Shown here: in pieces, positions 10,124 to 19,312 of the stretch | Layout: each line of letters starts with the position of its first letter | Numbering within the stretch: position 1 is the first letter of the stretch | NCBI RefSeq assembly: GCF_001418345.1 | Contig: NZ_LIPW01000001.1 | Location: 124,001 to 188,000 of the forward strand | Reading direction: 5' to 3' | DNA length: 64,000 nucleotides | Source of the DNA: Pseudidiomarina woesei | Lineage (GTDB): Bacteria; Pseudomonadota; Gammaproteobacteria; Enterobacterales; Alteromonadaceae | The notes under the pieces: model-generated | Told to the model about the DNA's origin: nothing | Databases searched by the model: none | Seen by the model: only the letters and a program-made list of their open reading frames with translations | Translations under genes and position numbers: made by a program

Positions 10124-11797
10124 ATGAATAAGCACCTGCTGGTGTTTGCAATTGCGGGGCTTTCGCTTGTCGCGTGCAGCCCTGCCGAGCAAACCGCAGA
10201 TCAAACTCAAGCCGCTCATGCTGCGGTTGACCCCTATAGCTTTAATGAAAACTATACAGATTATTTGGAAACCTTAAGCTCTGATGAGTTTGAAGGACGA
10301 GCGCCAGCCTCTGAAGGGGAGCGTAAAACCGTTGCATTTGTTGAAGGTAAGTTCCGTGAATGGGGTCTTAAACCATACAACGCTGAAGAAAATAATTATC
10401 AGCAACAGGTTCCCCTTGTGCGCATGCTGCCAACGCAAGTATCAGATATGTCGTTTAGTTCTGAACAACTTAAAGCATTTGAATATCGCCGCGATATGAT
10501 GGCGTGGAGCCCACGCGTACAAGAGCAAACCGAACTTACAGAAAGCGAAATGGTATTTGTGGGTTACGGTATTGTTGCCCCTGAATTTGGTTGGAATGAC
10601 TACGAAGGGCTTGATGTAGAGGGCAAGACTGTTGTCATGTTAGTCAATGACCCTGGTTATGACACGCAAGACGCTGAAGTATTTAATGGCAAAGCCATGA
10701 CCTATTACGGCCGTTGGACGTACAAATTTGAAGAGGCGGCTCGCCAAGGTGCTGCTGGCGCGATAGTCATTCATGAAACGGGTCCTGCTGGTTATGGTTG
10801 GGGAGTTATTGCTGGCGGTTCACCAATGCGTTTTGATTTAGCCCGCGACAACAAAAACATGGACCGGGTTGCCATTGAAGGTTGGATTACTGATAGCAAG
10901 GCCGATGAATTATTTGCTTTAGTGGATAGCAACTATGCGGAAATGCGCGCTGCGGCTCAGCAACCTGACTTCAAACCAGTTCCGTTAAAAACGGCCATGA
11001 CCGTTTCGGTGAGTACTAAATTTGATTATTTATCATCGCCAAATTTAATTGGTTATATTGAAGGCAAATCACGCCCTGAAGAGCACGTTATTTACATGGC
11101 TCATTGGGATCATTTAGGGGTCGACCCTGTGAATCCGGATGATGGTATTTTTAACGGTGCGCAAGACAACGCTAGTGGTACTGCTGGGGTGATGGCGCTG
11201 GCTGAATTTTTTGCCAGTCAACCACAACCAGAGCGTTCAATTGTGTTTGTGTTGGTTACTGCAGAAGAGCGTGGATTACTGGGTTCGGACTGGTATGCAG
11301 ATAACCCTATGCTGCCATTAAGTAAAGCAGTTGGTGGTATAAATACTGATGTGTTGAATGTGTATGGCCCTATGCAAGACATGGTTGTGGTTGGTCACGG
11401 TAATTCTGAAATGGAGAATTACCTGGCAAAATACGTCGAGAAACAAGGCCGTTACATAGCGCCTGAACCAACACCAGAGGCCGGTTCGTTTTACCGTTCA
11501 GATCACTTTAACCTTGCTAAACGTGGGGTGCCAATGTTGTATGCTAAAGGCGGTAATGATCATGTTGAATTTGGTGTAGAATATGGCCAGAAACAGCGTG
11601 CTGAATACGTCCAAGTTGCGTATCATAAGCCAGCTGATGAATTTGATCCAAGCTGGGATTTACGCGGCGTGCAGCAAGATTTATGGCTATATTATTGGGT
11701 TGGCAATGAACTGGCCAACAGCGATGATTGGCCGAACTGGTATCAAGGCAACGAGTTTCGTGGTATTCGCGATGCTTCGGCCGAACAACGCAAATAA
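10124..11797 (+). CDS. M28-family metallopeptidase lipoprotein with PA domain
   Basis: The 557-aa product has a lipobox LVAC (Cys18), then a PA (protease-associated) insert at about residues 130-280, then the M28 di-zinc catalytic domain. Visible metal and catalytic residues are His327 in MAHWDHLG, Asp348 in AQDNASG, Glu381-Glu382 in TAEERGLLGS, Asp409 in NTDVL and His461 in RSDHFNL. It is probably an aminopeptidase anchored in the outer membrane, releasing amino acids from peptides. AGAGGAG precedes the ATG. It follows DUF192 closely and ends at a strong terminator. Confidence 0.93.
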   Translation: MNKHLLVFAIAGLSLVACSPAEQTADQTQAAHAAVDPYSFNENYTDYLETLSSDEFEGRAPASEGERKTVAFVEGKFREWGLKPYNAEENNYQQQVPLVRMLPTQVSDMSFSSEQLKAFEYRRDMMAWSPRVQEQTELTESEMVFVGYGIVAPEFGWNDYEGLDVEGKTVVMLVNDPGYDTQDAEVFNGKAMTYYGRWTYKFEEAARQGAAGAIVIHETGPAGYGWGVIAGGSPMRFDLARDNKNMDRVAIEGWITDSKADELFALVDSNYAEMRAAAQQPDFKPVPLKTAMTVSVSTKFDYLSSPNLIGYIEGKSRPEEHVIYMAHWDHLGVDPVNPDDGIFNGAQDNASGTAGVMALAEFFASQPQPERSIVFVLVTAEERGLLGSDWYADNPMLPLSKAVGGINTDVLNVYGPMQDMVVVGHGNSEMENYLAKYVEKQGRYIAPEPTPEAGSFYRSDHFNLAKRGVPMLYAKGGNDHVEFGVEYGQKQRAEYVQVAYHKPADEFDPSWDLRGVQQDLWLYYWVGNELANSDDWPNWYQGNEFRGIRDASAEQRK

Positions 11798-11816
11798 TTA
11801 ACGTATTTAAGCAAAG

Positions 11817-11853
11817 CGGTAATGACGGCGTTTTGCCGTCATTGCCGTTTTTT
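11817..11853 (+). terminator. Rho-independent terminator after the M28 lipoprotein gene
   Basis: CGGTAATGACGGC pairs with GCCGTCATTGCCG (13 pairs, one G-T) around the loop GTTTT, followed by six T residues. It lies directly before the GTG start of the next gene. Confidence 0.93.
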
Positions 11854-11865
11854 TATGGGTGATAT

Positions 11866-12384
11866 GTGATTTCTGTAGCAGAACTTTTTGGATTATTTGC
11901 TTTAGTGGCAAACTTTATTGCATACCGACAAGGTACGGCGAACCGCTACCGTGTTGTCAGTGCATGTGCTTTAGGTGCTTTGTCAATTCACTTTTTTATG
12001 CTCGATGCTATTGCCGGTAGTGTCGTCACCGGTATTGCGGTAGTCCGAAATTTAATAGCGCTGCGCTGGCGCGGGCCATTTGTATTGTGGTCATTTGTGG
12101 CTATTAATATCGGCTTCTTTATTTGGGAATTAACCGGTGATGTGGATATTTTGCCATTATTGATGGCTTATATTTCATCCATTATTTTTACCGTTGGTGC
12201 AATAGTTCTAGAAGACCCAGTAAAAATACGCCGTTGGTTTTTGCTGGCGGAGCTGCTTGGCCTAGCGTATGCAGTAATTGTCGGTAGTGTGTCAGGGACA
12301 GTATTTAATATTGTTAATTTAACCAGCATTATTCTCAAATTGTTACAAGATCATCGGGCAGCGCGGTTGTCTGAATTGAAATAA
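11866..12384 (+). CDS. YgjV-family inner membrane protein
   Basis: The 172-aa protein is mostly hydrophobic, with five or six predicted membrane segments. It shows the YgjV pattern: an N-terminal LFGLFALVANFIAYRQ, then a short loop with NRYRVVSA, and VVRNLIALRWRG at the third segment. No biochemical role is established for the family. The start is GTG at 11866, since the nearby ATG at 11864 is followed by a stop. It begins 13 bases after a terminator T-tract, so any promoter must overlap the terminator or transcription must read through. Confidence 0.8.
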   Translation: MISVAELFGLFALVANFIAYRQGTANRYRVVSACALGALSIHFFMLDAIAGSVVTGIAVVRNLIALRWRGPFVLWSFVAINIGFFIWELTGDVDILPLLMAYISSIIFTVGAIVLEDPVKIRRWFLLAELLGLAYAVIVGSVSGTVFNIVNLTSIILKLLQDHRAARLSELK

Positions 12385-12418
12385 TCCCCATATACTGGGG
12401 TGTAACAGGAGATTTCAC

Positions 12419-12754
12419 ATGCTAATTTATATTAAACACTGGCAACAAAAAATAAAGCCGCAGCCGGGCGCCAACCCCATTGTGGTAATTTTGAGTTGGT
12501 TAATCTTTGGAATGTTGCTGGTATTGGGGCTTGCAGTCGGCTTAGTTTTGTTGCTGTTTGGCTGGATATTACTGCTACCATTGATGTGGCGTAAGCGTCG
12601 CGAGATGAAGCAAATGTGGCAATTTTCAAAAGCCACGCGACAAGCTCAAAAACAAGCGCAAGCTCGTTATCGTAGTGAGCGTGAGTACCAACAGAATCGT
12701 CAAGATAGCGATGTTATTGAAGGCGAATATCAGGTAAAAAACGATAAACGTTAA
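12419..12754 (+). CDS. Small membrane protein of unknown function
   Basis: The 111-aa product has one long hydrophobic stretch (about residues 20-55, enough for two tight membrane passes). A basic, glutamine-rich tail follows that is predicted helical and could be a short coiled coil. AGGAG sits 9 bases before the ATG. I do not recognise the family. The gene follows YgjV by 34 bp. Its TAA overlaps the stop of the opposing DUF2937 gene in the palindrome TTAA. Confidence 0.7.
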   Translation: MLIYIKHWQQKIKPQPGANPIVVILSWLIFGMLLVLGLAVGLVLLLFGWILLLPLMWRKRREMKQMWQFSKATRQAQKQAQARYRSEREYQQNRQDSDVIEGEYQVKNDKR

Positions 12755-13272
12755 TGCTGCGGCGCTGTTGAATGTCGACGGCGCCAGCGACGGTATGCAA
12801 ACTTACACCCACCGACACAGCCATCAAATAACAACACGACTAGTAGGGCAGCAATCACTCCCGTAAATACCGCTTGGCGCGTAAGCGGTACATTAAAGCT
12901 ATACATTCTCCAGGTATTATCACGCAGTTCTGGATTAGCCTGCCAAGCAACAAACCAAATTTTCTGTAAGTAGCCCTGATTAAGCTGTTGTTGCTCGAAG
13001 CGGTACAGCTCTACTCTGCGAACTAGCTCACGAATAGGTACGGCTTCATCTTTGAAAACGGGATTATCACTTTGCTCGTGCATTTCTATAAGCGCTTGCA
13101 TATCGCCGTTTAGATAGGTATCGGCAATACGTTGATATTCCTTGTAGTACACCATAGCTTCAGTGTACTGAGCATCAAGCCGTTGCTCATATTGGGTGAT
13201 GAAATTTGGTAATTGCACACCGACTAATACAGCCAATAAAGCTAACGCAATAACAAAGTAACGATGCAGCAT
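12751..13272 (-). CDS. DUF2937 family membrane protein
   Basis: The 173-aa product has an N-terminal membrane helix (ALALLAVLVGVQLPNF), a helical domain of about 110 residues outside the membrane, and a second helix (VFTGVIAALLVVLLFDG) before a basic tail. This is the DUF2937 layout; function unknown. Start choice is awkward. The ATG at 13272 fits the family N-terminus, but its upstream bases are the T-tract of a terminator and give no ribosome site. An in-frame TTG at 13299 has AAGG 5 bases upstream and would add 9 residues encoded by the hairpin. Confidence 0.75.
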   Translation of the reverse strand: MLHRYFVIALALLAVLVGVQLPNFITQYEQRLDAQYTEAMVYYKEYQRIADTYLNGDMQALIEMHEQSDNPVFKDEAVPIRELVRRVELYRFEQQQLNQGYLQKIWFVAWQANPELRDNTWRMYSFNVPLTRQAVFTGVIAALLVVLLFDGCVGGCKFAYRRWRRRHSTAPQH

Positions 13273-13308
13273 AAAAAAAGGTTGAGTTGTGAAACACAAC
13301 TCAACCTT
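13273..13308 (-). terminator. Intrinsic terminator of the RND operon, abutting the next start codon
   Basis: On the minus strand AAGGTTGAGTTGTG pairs perfectly with CACAACTCAACCTT (14 bp, loop TTT), followed by T residues that run straight into the DUF2937 ATG. It begins 30 bp after the RND permease stop. Confidence 0.9.
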
Positions 13309-13337
13309 ATCACGTAGCTTGAATATCTCGCTAGTCT

Positions 13338-16300
13338 CTATTCGTCGTCATAGGCCGCTTTTGGTGGGAAGGTACGGCGTACAACGTAGAATAATAACGG
13401 CACAAAGAAAATGGCTAAAATAGTGCCGCCAAGCATGCCCCCGATAACCCCGGTACCAATTGCCTGACGGCTTACCGCGCCGGCGCCGGTTGATAGGGCT
13501 AGTGGTAGTACCCCGAAGGTAAATGCTAACGAGGTCATTAAAATAGGGCGCAAACGTAAACGAACGGCCTCTAAAGTGGCTTGCAGTAGCTCTTTACCTT
13601 GTGCTTGTAAATCTTTCGCAAATTCCACTATCAGAATGGCGTTACGGGCCGAAACACCGACTGTGGTCAACAGGCCAACTTGGAAGTAAACATCGTTTTC
13701 AAGCCCTCGCATAGTCGCTGCAATAACTGCGCCGAGTATACCTAGCGGCACAACTAACATAACTGAGAACGGAATTGACCAACTCTCGTATAGCGCCGCT
13801 AAACACAAGAACACAATAAGTAGTGACAAAGCGTAAAGCAATGGTGCTTGGTCACCCGAGGTGCGTTCTTCAAGTGAAATACCGGTCCATTCATAACCAA
13901 TACCGGTGGGTAATCTACCAATGAGTTCTTCCATTTTCAGCATGGCATCGCCCGATGAGAACCCTGGGGCTGCTTCACCTTGAATATTCATGGCCGGTAC
14001 ACCGTTATAACGTTCAAGACGCTGCGGGCCAAAGTCCCATTCGGTGGTTGAGAATGAGGCAAATGAAACCATTTCGCCGTTACTGTTACGCACGTACCAT
14101 TTGCCTATGTCGTCAGGTGTCATGCGGGCTTCAGGTACACCTTGCAGGTAAACACGTTTGACCCGACCACGGTCGACAAAGTCATTTACATAGGTGGTAC
14201 CAAACGCATTAGACAGGGTGCTATTAATATCACTAATACTTATTCCAAGCGCTTTGGCTTTTTCATAATCGACATCAATACGTAACTGTGCCGTGTCTTC
14301 TAAACCGTTGGGGCGTACGCCTGTTAGCGACTCTTCTTGCGCTGCCATCCCGAGTAATTGGTTGCGTGCCTCAAGTAACCCTTCGTGGCCAAGGCCACCA
14401 CGGTCTTGTAAATACAAGTTGAATCCACTTGCCGTGCCTAACTCCGGAATAGAGGGCAAATTAAACGCAAATACCATCGCTTCTCGAATTTGTGAGAAGA
14501 AGCCAAATGCTTGGCCAATAATTGCGTCAATTTGCAATTCCGGCGTTGTGCGCTCGTCCCAGTCTGTTAAGCGCACAAAGGCAAGGCCAGAGTTTTGCCC
14601 TTGGCCACTAAAGCTAAAACCAACAACCGAGAATACCGAGCGAACACCGGCCGCTTGGTCGAGGTAGTAGTCTTCAATTTTGGCCATGGTTTGACGCGAC
14701 TGTTCTTGCGTTGCGCCCGAAGGCAATTGCATTTGCGTTAAGAAAACACCGCGGTCTTCGTTCGGAATAAACGAGCTTGGCATACGGGCAAACAAAAACC
14801 CAAGGACCACAACTAACCCCAAGTAAACCAGCAAGAAACGCATACTGCGTTTAATAATTGATTGTACCGAGTTGGTGTATTTTTTGGTGGCACTGTCGAG
14901 CTTACGGTTAAACCAGCCCAAAATGCCCTTGGCTTCGTGGGTGTGGTCTAATGGCTTTAAAATTGTCGCACACAGTGAGGGCGTGAAAATAATCGCCACT
15001 AATACTGACAAAGACATTGCCGAGATAATAGTGATAGAGAATTGACGGTACACCGCACCGGTTGAGCCACCAAAGAAGGCCATAGGAACAAAAACTGCCG
15101 CCATGACCAAGCCGATAGCTACAAGTGCGCCGGTGATTTGCCCCATAGATTTAATCGTTGCTTGGCGCGGGCTGAGCTGTTCTTCGCTCATTAAGCGCTC
15201 AACGTTTTCCACCACAACAATGGCGTCATCCACTAATAGGCCGATGGCCAGCACCAAACCGAACATGGTTAGGGTGTTAATGGAAAAGCCTAGCGCTGAC
15301 ATGATGCCGAATGTACCGAGCAACACTACAGGAATAGCCAGCGATGGAATAATTGTTGCGCGCAAGTTCTGTAAGAAAATAAACATCAAGATAAAGACTA
15401 AAACCACTGCTTCAAACAGAATTTTAACCACTTCTTGAATGGATATTTCAACAAATGGCGTGGTGTCATAAGGAATAACTAATTCCACGCCTTCAGGGAA
15501 GAACTGCTGCAGCTCGTTGAGCTTTTCTTTCACGGCAGCGGCTGTATCTAGGGCGTTTGCGCCGGTCGCTAGGTTTACCGCAAGGCCACTTGCCGCTTGA
15601 CGGTTGTAGCGCGCAATTGTGCCGTAGTCTTGGCCCCCAAGTTCAACTTCTGCGACATCGCCAACAGTAACTTTGGAACCGTCACTATTTACCCGAAGTA
15701 GCACGTTTTTAAACTGTTCAACGGTTTCTAGCCGTGTTTGCGCAATAATTGAGGCAGTTAGTCGCTGATTTTCAACAGCTGGCGTGCCACCAATCTGACC
15801 CGCTGCAACTTGGTTATTTTGCTCGCGCAATGCCAAAACCACGTCTTGGGTGCTCATGTTGTAGCGCACTAACTTGTCGGGATCTAACCATATGCGCATT
15901 GCATAGGGCGCACCAAATAGGCGCACATTACCAACCCCAGCAGTACGAGCAATGGGGTCTTGCAGGTTACTGGCAATATAATCGCCTAAATCAATCTGGG
16001 TAATTTGCGGATTGTTCGATGTTAAAGCCGCAACTAACAAAAATGAATTATTTGATTTAGCAACCACCAGACCTTGATCTTGCACCGCTTGTGGTAACAG
16101 CGGTAGCGCTAACTGCAGCTTGTTTTGAACCTGCACTTGGGCAATATCTGCGTCGGTACCGGCTTCAAAGGTTAGGGTGATACTTGCGTTACCTGCCGAG
16201 TCACTGGTTGATGCAAAGTACTTCAAGTTATCAATACCATTCATGTTTTGTTCGATAACCTGCGTGACACTTTCCTCTAGTGTGGCAGCAGTAGCGCCAG

Positions 16301-16448
16301 GGTAGCTTGCGTTTATTTGTACCGAAGGTGGTGCAATTTCTGGGTACTGCTCTACCGGTAGTTGCGTTACCGCAAGACCACCTGCAAGCATAATCACAAT
16401 AGCGATTACCCAGGCAAAAATTGGTCGGTTAATGAAAAATTTAGCCAT
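13338..16448 (-). CDS. RND multidrug efflux permease, AcrB/MexB (HAE-1) family
   Basis: The 1036-aa inner-membrane proton antiporter would work with the adjacent fusion protein and an outer-membrane channel encoded elsewhere. The N-terminus [17 protein letters not shown] and the internal duplication are typical. In the fourth membrane helix the proton-relay pair falls at Asp407-Asp408 ([13 protein letters not shown]), the same numbers as E. coli AcrB. The position equivalent to AcrB Lys940 is Arg935 here ([13 protein letters not shown]), an unusual change in the relay. It starts 3 bp after the fusion-protein stop. No TolC-type gene is in the operon. Confidence 0.96.
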   Translation of the reverse strand: MAKFFINRPIFAWVIAIVIMLAGGLAVTQLPVEQYPEIAPPSVQINASYPGATAATLEESVTQVIEQNMNGIDNLKYFASTSDSAGNASITLTFEAGTDADIAQVQVQNKLQLALPLLPQAVQDQGLVVAKSNNSFLLVAALTSNNPQITQIDLGDYIASNLQDPIARTAGVGNVRLFGAPYAMRIWLDPDKLVRYNMSTQDVVLALREQNNQVAAGQIGGTPAVENQRLTASIIAQTRLETVEQFKNVLLRVNSDGSKVTVGDVAEVELGGQDYGTIARYNRQAASGLAVNLATGANALDTAAAVKEKLNELQQFFPEGVELVIPYDTTPFVEISIQEVVKILFEAVVLVFILMFIFLQNLRATIIPSLAIPVVLLGTFGIMSALGFSINTLTMFGLVLAIGLLVDDAIVVVENVERLMSEEQLSPRQATIKSMGQITGALVAIGLVMAAVFVPMAFFGGSTGAVYRQFSITIISAMSLSVLVAIIFTPSLCATILKPLDHTHEAKGILGWFNRKLDSATKKYTNSVQSIIKRSMRFLLVYLGLVVVLGFLFARMPSSFIPNEDRGVFLTQMQLPSGATQEQSRQTMAKIEDYYLDQAAGVRSVFSVVGFSFSGQGQNSGLAFVRLTDWDERTTPELQIDAIIGQAFGFFSQIREAMVFAFNLPSIPELGTASGFNLYLQDRGGLGHEGLLEARNQLLGMAAQEESLTGVRPNGLEDTAQLRIDVDYEKAKALGISISDINSTLSNAFGTTYVNDFVDRGRVKRVYLQGVPEARMTPDDIGKWYVRNSNGEMVSFASFSTTEWDFGPQRLERYNGVPAMNIQGEAAPGFSSGDAMLKMEELIGRLPTGIGYEWTGISLEERTSGDQAPLLYALSLLIVFLCLAALYESWSIPFSVMLVVPLGILGAVIAATMRGLENDVYFQVGLLTTVGVSARNAILIVEFAKDLQAQGKELLQATLEAVRLRLRPILMTSLAFTFGVLPLALSTGAGAVSRQAIGTGVIGGMLGGTILAIFFVPLLFYVVRRTFPPKAAYDDE

Positions 16449-16451
16449 AAA

Positions 16452-17597
16452 TTACTTCACTTCTTCAGTTTGTACTGGCATACCAGGCTGAATTTTCTGT
16501 AAGCCCTCAACAATGACTTTATCGCCAACACTCAGGCCATCGGTCACAATCCAGTTACTGCCAATAGTGCTCTCAACGCTTATGTAACGTTGCTCAACAT
16601 TACCTTCTTGATTCACAACCATAGCGATAGCGCGGCCGCGTGGGTCACGTGAAACGCCAGTTTGTGGCACCAGCAACGCGTTTTTCAGTGAACCGGTACC
16701 AACTTCTGCACGCACATACATGCCTGGCAAAATGGCGTGGTTTGAATTTTCCAACTTGGCGCGCAGGGTAATAGCGCTTGTTTGCGGGTCAACGGTTACC
16801 TCGTTGAACAATAGCTCGCCGGTGGTGTTGTAGTTACCAGCCTCGCCGACACTCACACGAACTTGCGCACGATTTTCGCTATCTGTGACAAGACGACCAT
16901 CGGCAATTGCTGCTTGTAATTTAAGGTAATCACTGGTGCTTTGCGCAATGTCGATATAAATCGGATCAAGTTGCGTGATGGTGGTTAATGGCTGGGCTTG
17001 GCCCACGCTCAGTAGGGCACCTTCGGTAAGTTGTGAACGACCAATTCGACCAGAAATTGGTGCTTCAACGCGCGTATATTCAACATTGAGCTTGGCCCGA
17101 GTCAGGTTCGCCTGAGCCATTTTTAACTGTGCCTCGGCTTGCAAATAAGCGGCCTCTGCTTCATCAAAGTCTTGTTGGCTTATAGCCTTGTCTTTGAGTA
17201 GACCTTTACTGCGCTGAAAACGTGATTTACTGGATTTAACAGCCGCGCTTGCGCGAGCAATTTCAGCCTCAGCACTCGCCAGCTCGGCTTCATACATGTC
17301 TGCATTAATTTGGTAAAGTTGTTGGCCGGCTTCAACCATTGAGCCTTCTTCGAACAAGCGTGACTGCAATATGCCACTTACCTGCGGACGAACTTCCGCC
17401 ACCCGAAAAGCGCTCGCGCGACCAGGTAGGGTTGTGGTTAAATCAACATTACGGCTTTCAACCGTTACCACACCGACAGTCATTTGTTGTTGTTGACCGG
17501 TTTGGCCATTTTGTTGTTGTGCGTCACCGCAAGCAGCAAGCATTAATGAACTTGCTAAAACTGAAACAAACAACGGTTTACGTAGACGTTGTTGCAT
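16452..17597 (-). CDS. RND efflux periplasmic adaptor (membrane fusion protein), AcrA/MexA family
   Basis: The 381-aa lipoprotein has lipobox LAAC (Cys23). It follows the adaptor plan: a lipoyl half (VRPQVSGILQSRLFEEGSMV), an alpha-helical hairpin at about residues 100-165, the second lipoyl half (VEAPISGRIGRS), a beta-barrel, and a membrane-proximal domain ending in VIVEGLQKIQPGM. GAGG lies 8 bases before the ATG. It is the first gene of a two-gene operon with the permease. An AcrR-like operator sits 46-69 bp upstream of the start codon. Confidence 0.96.
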   Translation of the reverse strand: MQQRLRKPLFVSVLASSLMLAACGDAQQQNGQTGQQQQMTVGVVTVESRNVDLTTTLPGRASAFRVAEVRPQVSGILQSRLFEEGSMVEAGQQLYQINADMYEAELASAEAEIARASAAVKSSKSRFQRSKGLLKDKAISQQDFDEAEAAYLQAEAQLKMAQANLTRAKLNVEYTRVEAPISGRIGRSQLTEGALLSVGQAQPLTTITQLDPIYIDIAQSTSDYLKLQAAIADGRLVTDSENRAQVRVSVGEAGNYNTTGELLFNEVTVDPQTSAITLRAKLENSNHAILPGMYVRAEVGTGSLKNALLVPQTGVSRDPRGRAIAMVVNQEGNVEQRYISVESTIGSNWIVTDGLSVGDKVIVEGLQKIQPGMPVQTEEVK

Positions 17598-17642
17598 GTA
17601 TGTACCTCATACTAAGTGTGTGATTTTTTAACCCCAGAATTA

Positions 17643-17666
17643 TACATACATTCATGTATGTTTGTA
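17643..17666. promoter_or_regulatory. AcrR/TtgR-type operator upstream of the RND operon
   Basis: ACATACAT (17644-17651) and ATGTATGT (17654-17661) form a perfect 8-bp inverted repeat with a 2-bp centre. The wider sequence closely matches the E. coli AcrR operator as I recall it (TACATACATTTGTGAATGTATGTA). This predicts repression by a TetR-family regulator that responds to pump substrates. No tetR-type gene is present in the window. Confidence 0.75.
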
Positions 17667-17734
17667 AGTGGGGTATCACGATAATTTCGATACGTGCTAT
17701 CGATAAAATAAGTGCAAATATGTAGGTAAATAAT

Positions 17735-18172
17735 ATGACAAATGCCTTTAAACGCCAGTTAACTGTAGCAGTTGCGGTGTTGGTTACTGGACTTTTATTA
17801 ATTTGGGCTTACAGCAGCTTAGGGCTGCAGAGCGACGCAAAAAATCGTAACCAGTTGTATCAACAGTTACTAGAGCGCTCTGGCAAGCTAAATCGAGACT
17901 TACCAAAGTTACTCGATAGTCAAACACGTTTCGAACGCGCCGAAGTACTTAATTATGGCATGCGCTTTATTTACACATTAGTTGGTGTTGATAAGTATCA
18001 ACATGATGAGGACAAGATACGAGCGCAATTGCAACCAGCCATGCTTGAAGCTTTTTGTAACATAGACTCATTGGCGTTTTATCGTGAAGAAGCTGACTTT
18101 TTGGTCATTCGTTATTTAGACCAAAATGAGGCAACCCTGTTTGAGCTTCGTTTTGAGTTGGCCGACTGCTAA
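17735..18172 (+). CDS. Hypothetical protein with one N-terminal membrane helix
   Basis: The 145-aa product has one membrane anchor (residues 10-29, VAVAVLVTGLLLIWAYSSLG). A soluble, charged domain follows, rich in Leu, Gln and acidic residues, with a lone Cys near each of residues 108 and 145. TAGG precedes the ATG. It is divergent from the efflux operon across 137 bp, so the operator region could serve both. I do not recognise the family; the anchored domain probably faces the periplasm (inference). Confidence 0.65.
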   Translation: MTNAFKRQLTVAVAVLVTGLLLIWAYSSLGLQSDAKNRNQLYQQLLERSGKLNRDLPKLLDSQTRFERAEVLNYGMRFIYTLVGVDKYQHDEDKIRAQLQPAMLEAFCNIDSLAFYREEADFLVIRYLDQNEATLFELRFELADC

Positions 18173-18203
18173 TTGTCATAGTGTTACTTTGCTTATTGCA
18201 GCG

Positions 18204-18225
18204 GCCGCTTGGTTAATCAAGCGGC
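18204..18225. terminator. Hairpin enclosing the stop codon of the oxidoreductase gene, no U-tract
   Basis: GCCGCTTG pairs perfectly with CAAGCGGC (8 bp, loop GTTAAT). The minus-strand stop codon of the oxidoreductase lies in the loop. It also lies 31 bp past the opposing gene's stop, so it could protect or terminate both messages. No T-run follows on either strand. Confidence 0.4.
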
Positions 18226-19235
18226 GCGTTATATCCATCAAGTACAATTTTGCCGATACTTTGGCTCGATTCCAGTAACTGGTGCGCGCGTTTTAAATTT
18301 TCGGCATTTAGTTCACCAAAGTGAGCGACCCGAGTCGAAGTTAACTTACCCGCATCGGTTAACTCGGCTATTTCACGAAAAATTTGCCCTTGTCGGTGCA
18401 TGTCTTCAGTTTTGAATAGGCTATGGGTAAACATAAACTCCCACACCAGTGCAATACTCTTTTGTTTTAACAACCTAACATCAAGTGCACGTTGCGGATC
18501 ATCGATTAGGGCAAAGTGTCCGAACGGTGCCAGCAACTCAACCAAAGCTTCAAAATGTTGATCGGTGTGCGTTAGGCTGGCTACGTGACTCACTTGCTCT
18601 ATGTTGTGCTTGGCTAATTGAGCGGCCAAAGGTTGGTGGTGATTAATGACAATATCGGCGCCCATTTGCTTTACCCAGTGCTGAGTTTCAGGCCGTGACG
18701 CCGTCGCAATGGTCTTTACCTTGGGGCATAATTTAGCCAGTTGTAGCAAGGCCGAGCCAACCCCACCGGCAGCCCCCGTAATTAACAATGTTGCAGACTC
18801 GTCTCGGCTTAAATGTAAGCGATCAAACAATAGCTCCCAAGCGGTTAAGAAAGTAAGCGGCATTGCAGCTGCGTCAGCAAAGCTTAATGAGCGGGGCTTG
18901 CGACTGACTAAGCGCGCATCGACCACTTGGTACTGCGCGTTGCAGCCGTTTCGATTGAGCTCACCGGCATACCAGACGTCATCACCTTCTTTAAAGTCGT
19001 GAACGTTTTCGCCAACGCTCAATATGACCCCAGCTGCATCCCAGCCTAAAACGGCGAACTCGCCTTCAAGCGGGCCTCTGCGGCTGCGAATTTTAGTATC
19101 GACCGGGTTCACGCCCACGCCATATACCGCAACAAGCACGTCATTAGGCCCTAACACAGGGTCTGCAAGGGTTATGTCAAGTAAGGCATCGTTGCGGTCA
19201 ATAGTACCGCATTCCCGATAACCAACAGCTTTCAT
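18213..19235 (-). CDS. Zinc-type alcohol dehydrogenase-like / quinone oxidoreductase family protein
   Basis: The 340-aa medium-chain dehydrogenase/reductase has an N-terminal GroES-like domain (VGVNPVDTKIRSR) and a Rossmann domain with the nucleotide-binding loop ITGAAGGVGSALLQLAK at about residues 152-168. The zinc-binding cysteines of true alcohol dehydrogenases are absent. That fits the zinc-independent NADPH:quinone or enone reductase branch despite the common family name. A good site (GAGG) precedes the ATG. It diverges from an M28 peptidase gene with 77 bp between starts. The substrate cannot be deduced. Confidence 0.88.
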   Translation of the reverse strand: MKAVGYRECGTIDRNDALLDITLADPVLGPNDVLVAVYGVGVNPVDTKIRSRRGPLEGEFAVLGWDAAGVILSVGENVHDFKEGDDVWYAGELNRNGCNAQYQVVDARLVSRKPRSLSFADAAAMPLTFLTAWELLFDRLHLSRDESATLLITGAAGGVGSALLQLAKLCPKVKTIATASRPETQHWVKQMGADIVINHHQPLAAQLAKHNIEQVSHVASLTHTDQHFEALVELLAPFGHFALIDDPQRALDVRLLKQKSIALVWEFMFTHSLFKTEDMHRQGQIFREIAELTDAGKLTSTRVAHFGELNAENLKRAHQLLESSQSIGKIVLDGYNAPLD

Positions 19236-19312
19236 GGTTGCTTCCTCATAGTCGCTTCACGTATAACATCAATACTATGACACTGTCGCCCATTCAACCA
19301 GAGGAACCTGCA

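Noticed and set aside
15103-15438. Long open frame antisense to the RND permease
   Set aside because: It lies wholly within the permease gene, lacks a ribosome site and reads as a low-complexity mirror of membrane codons.
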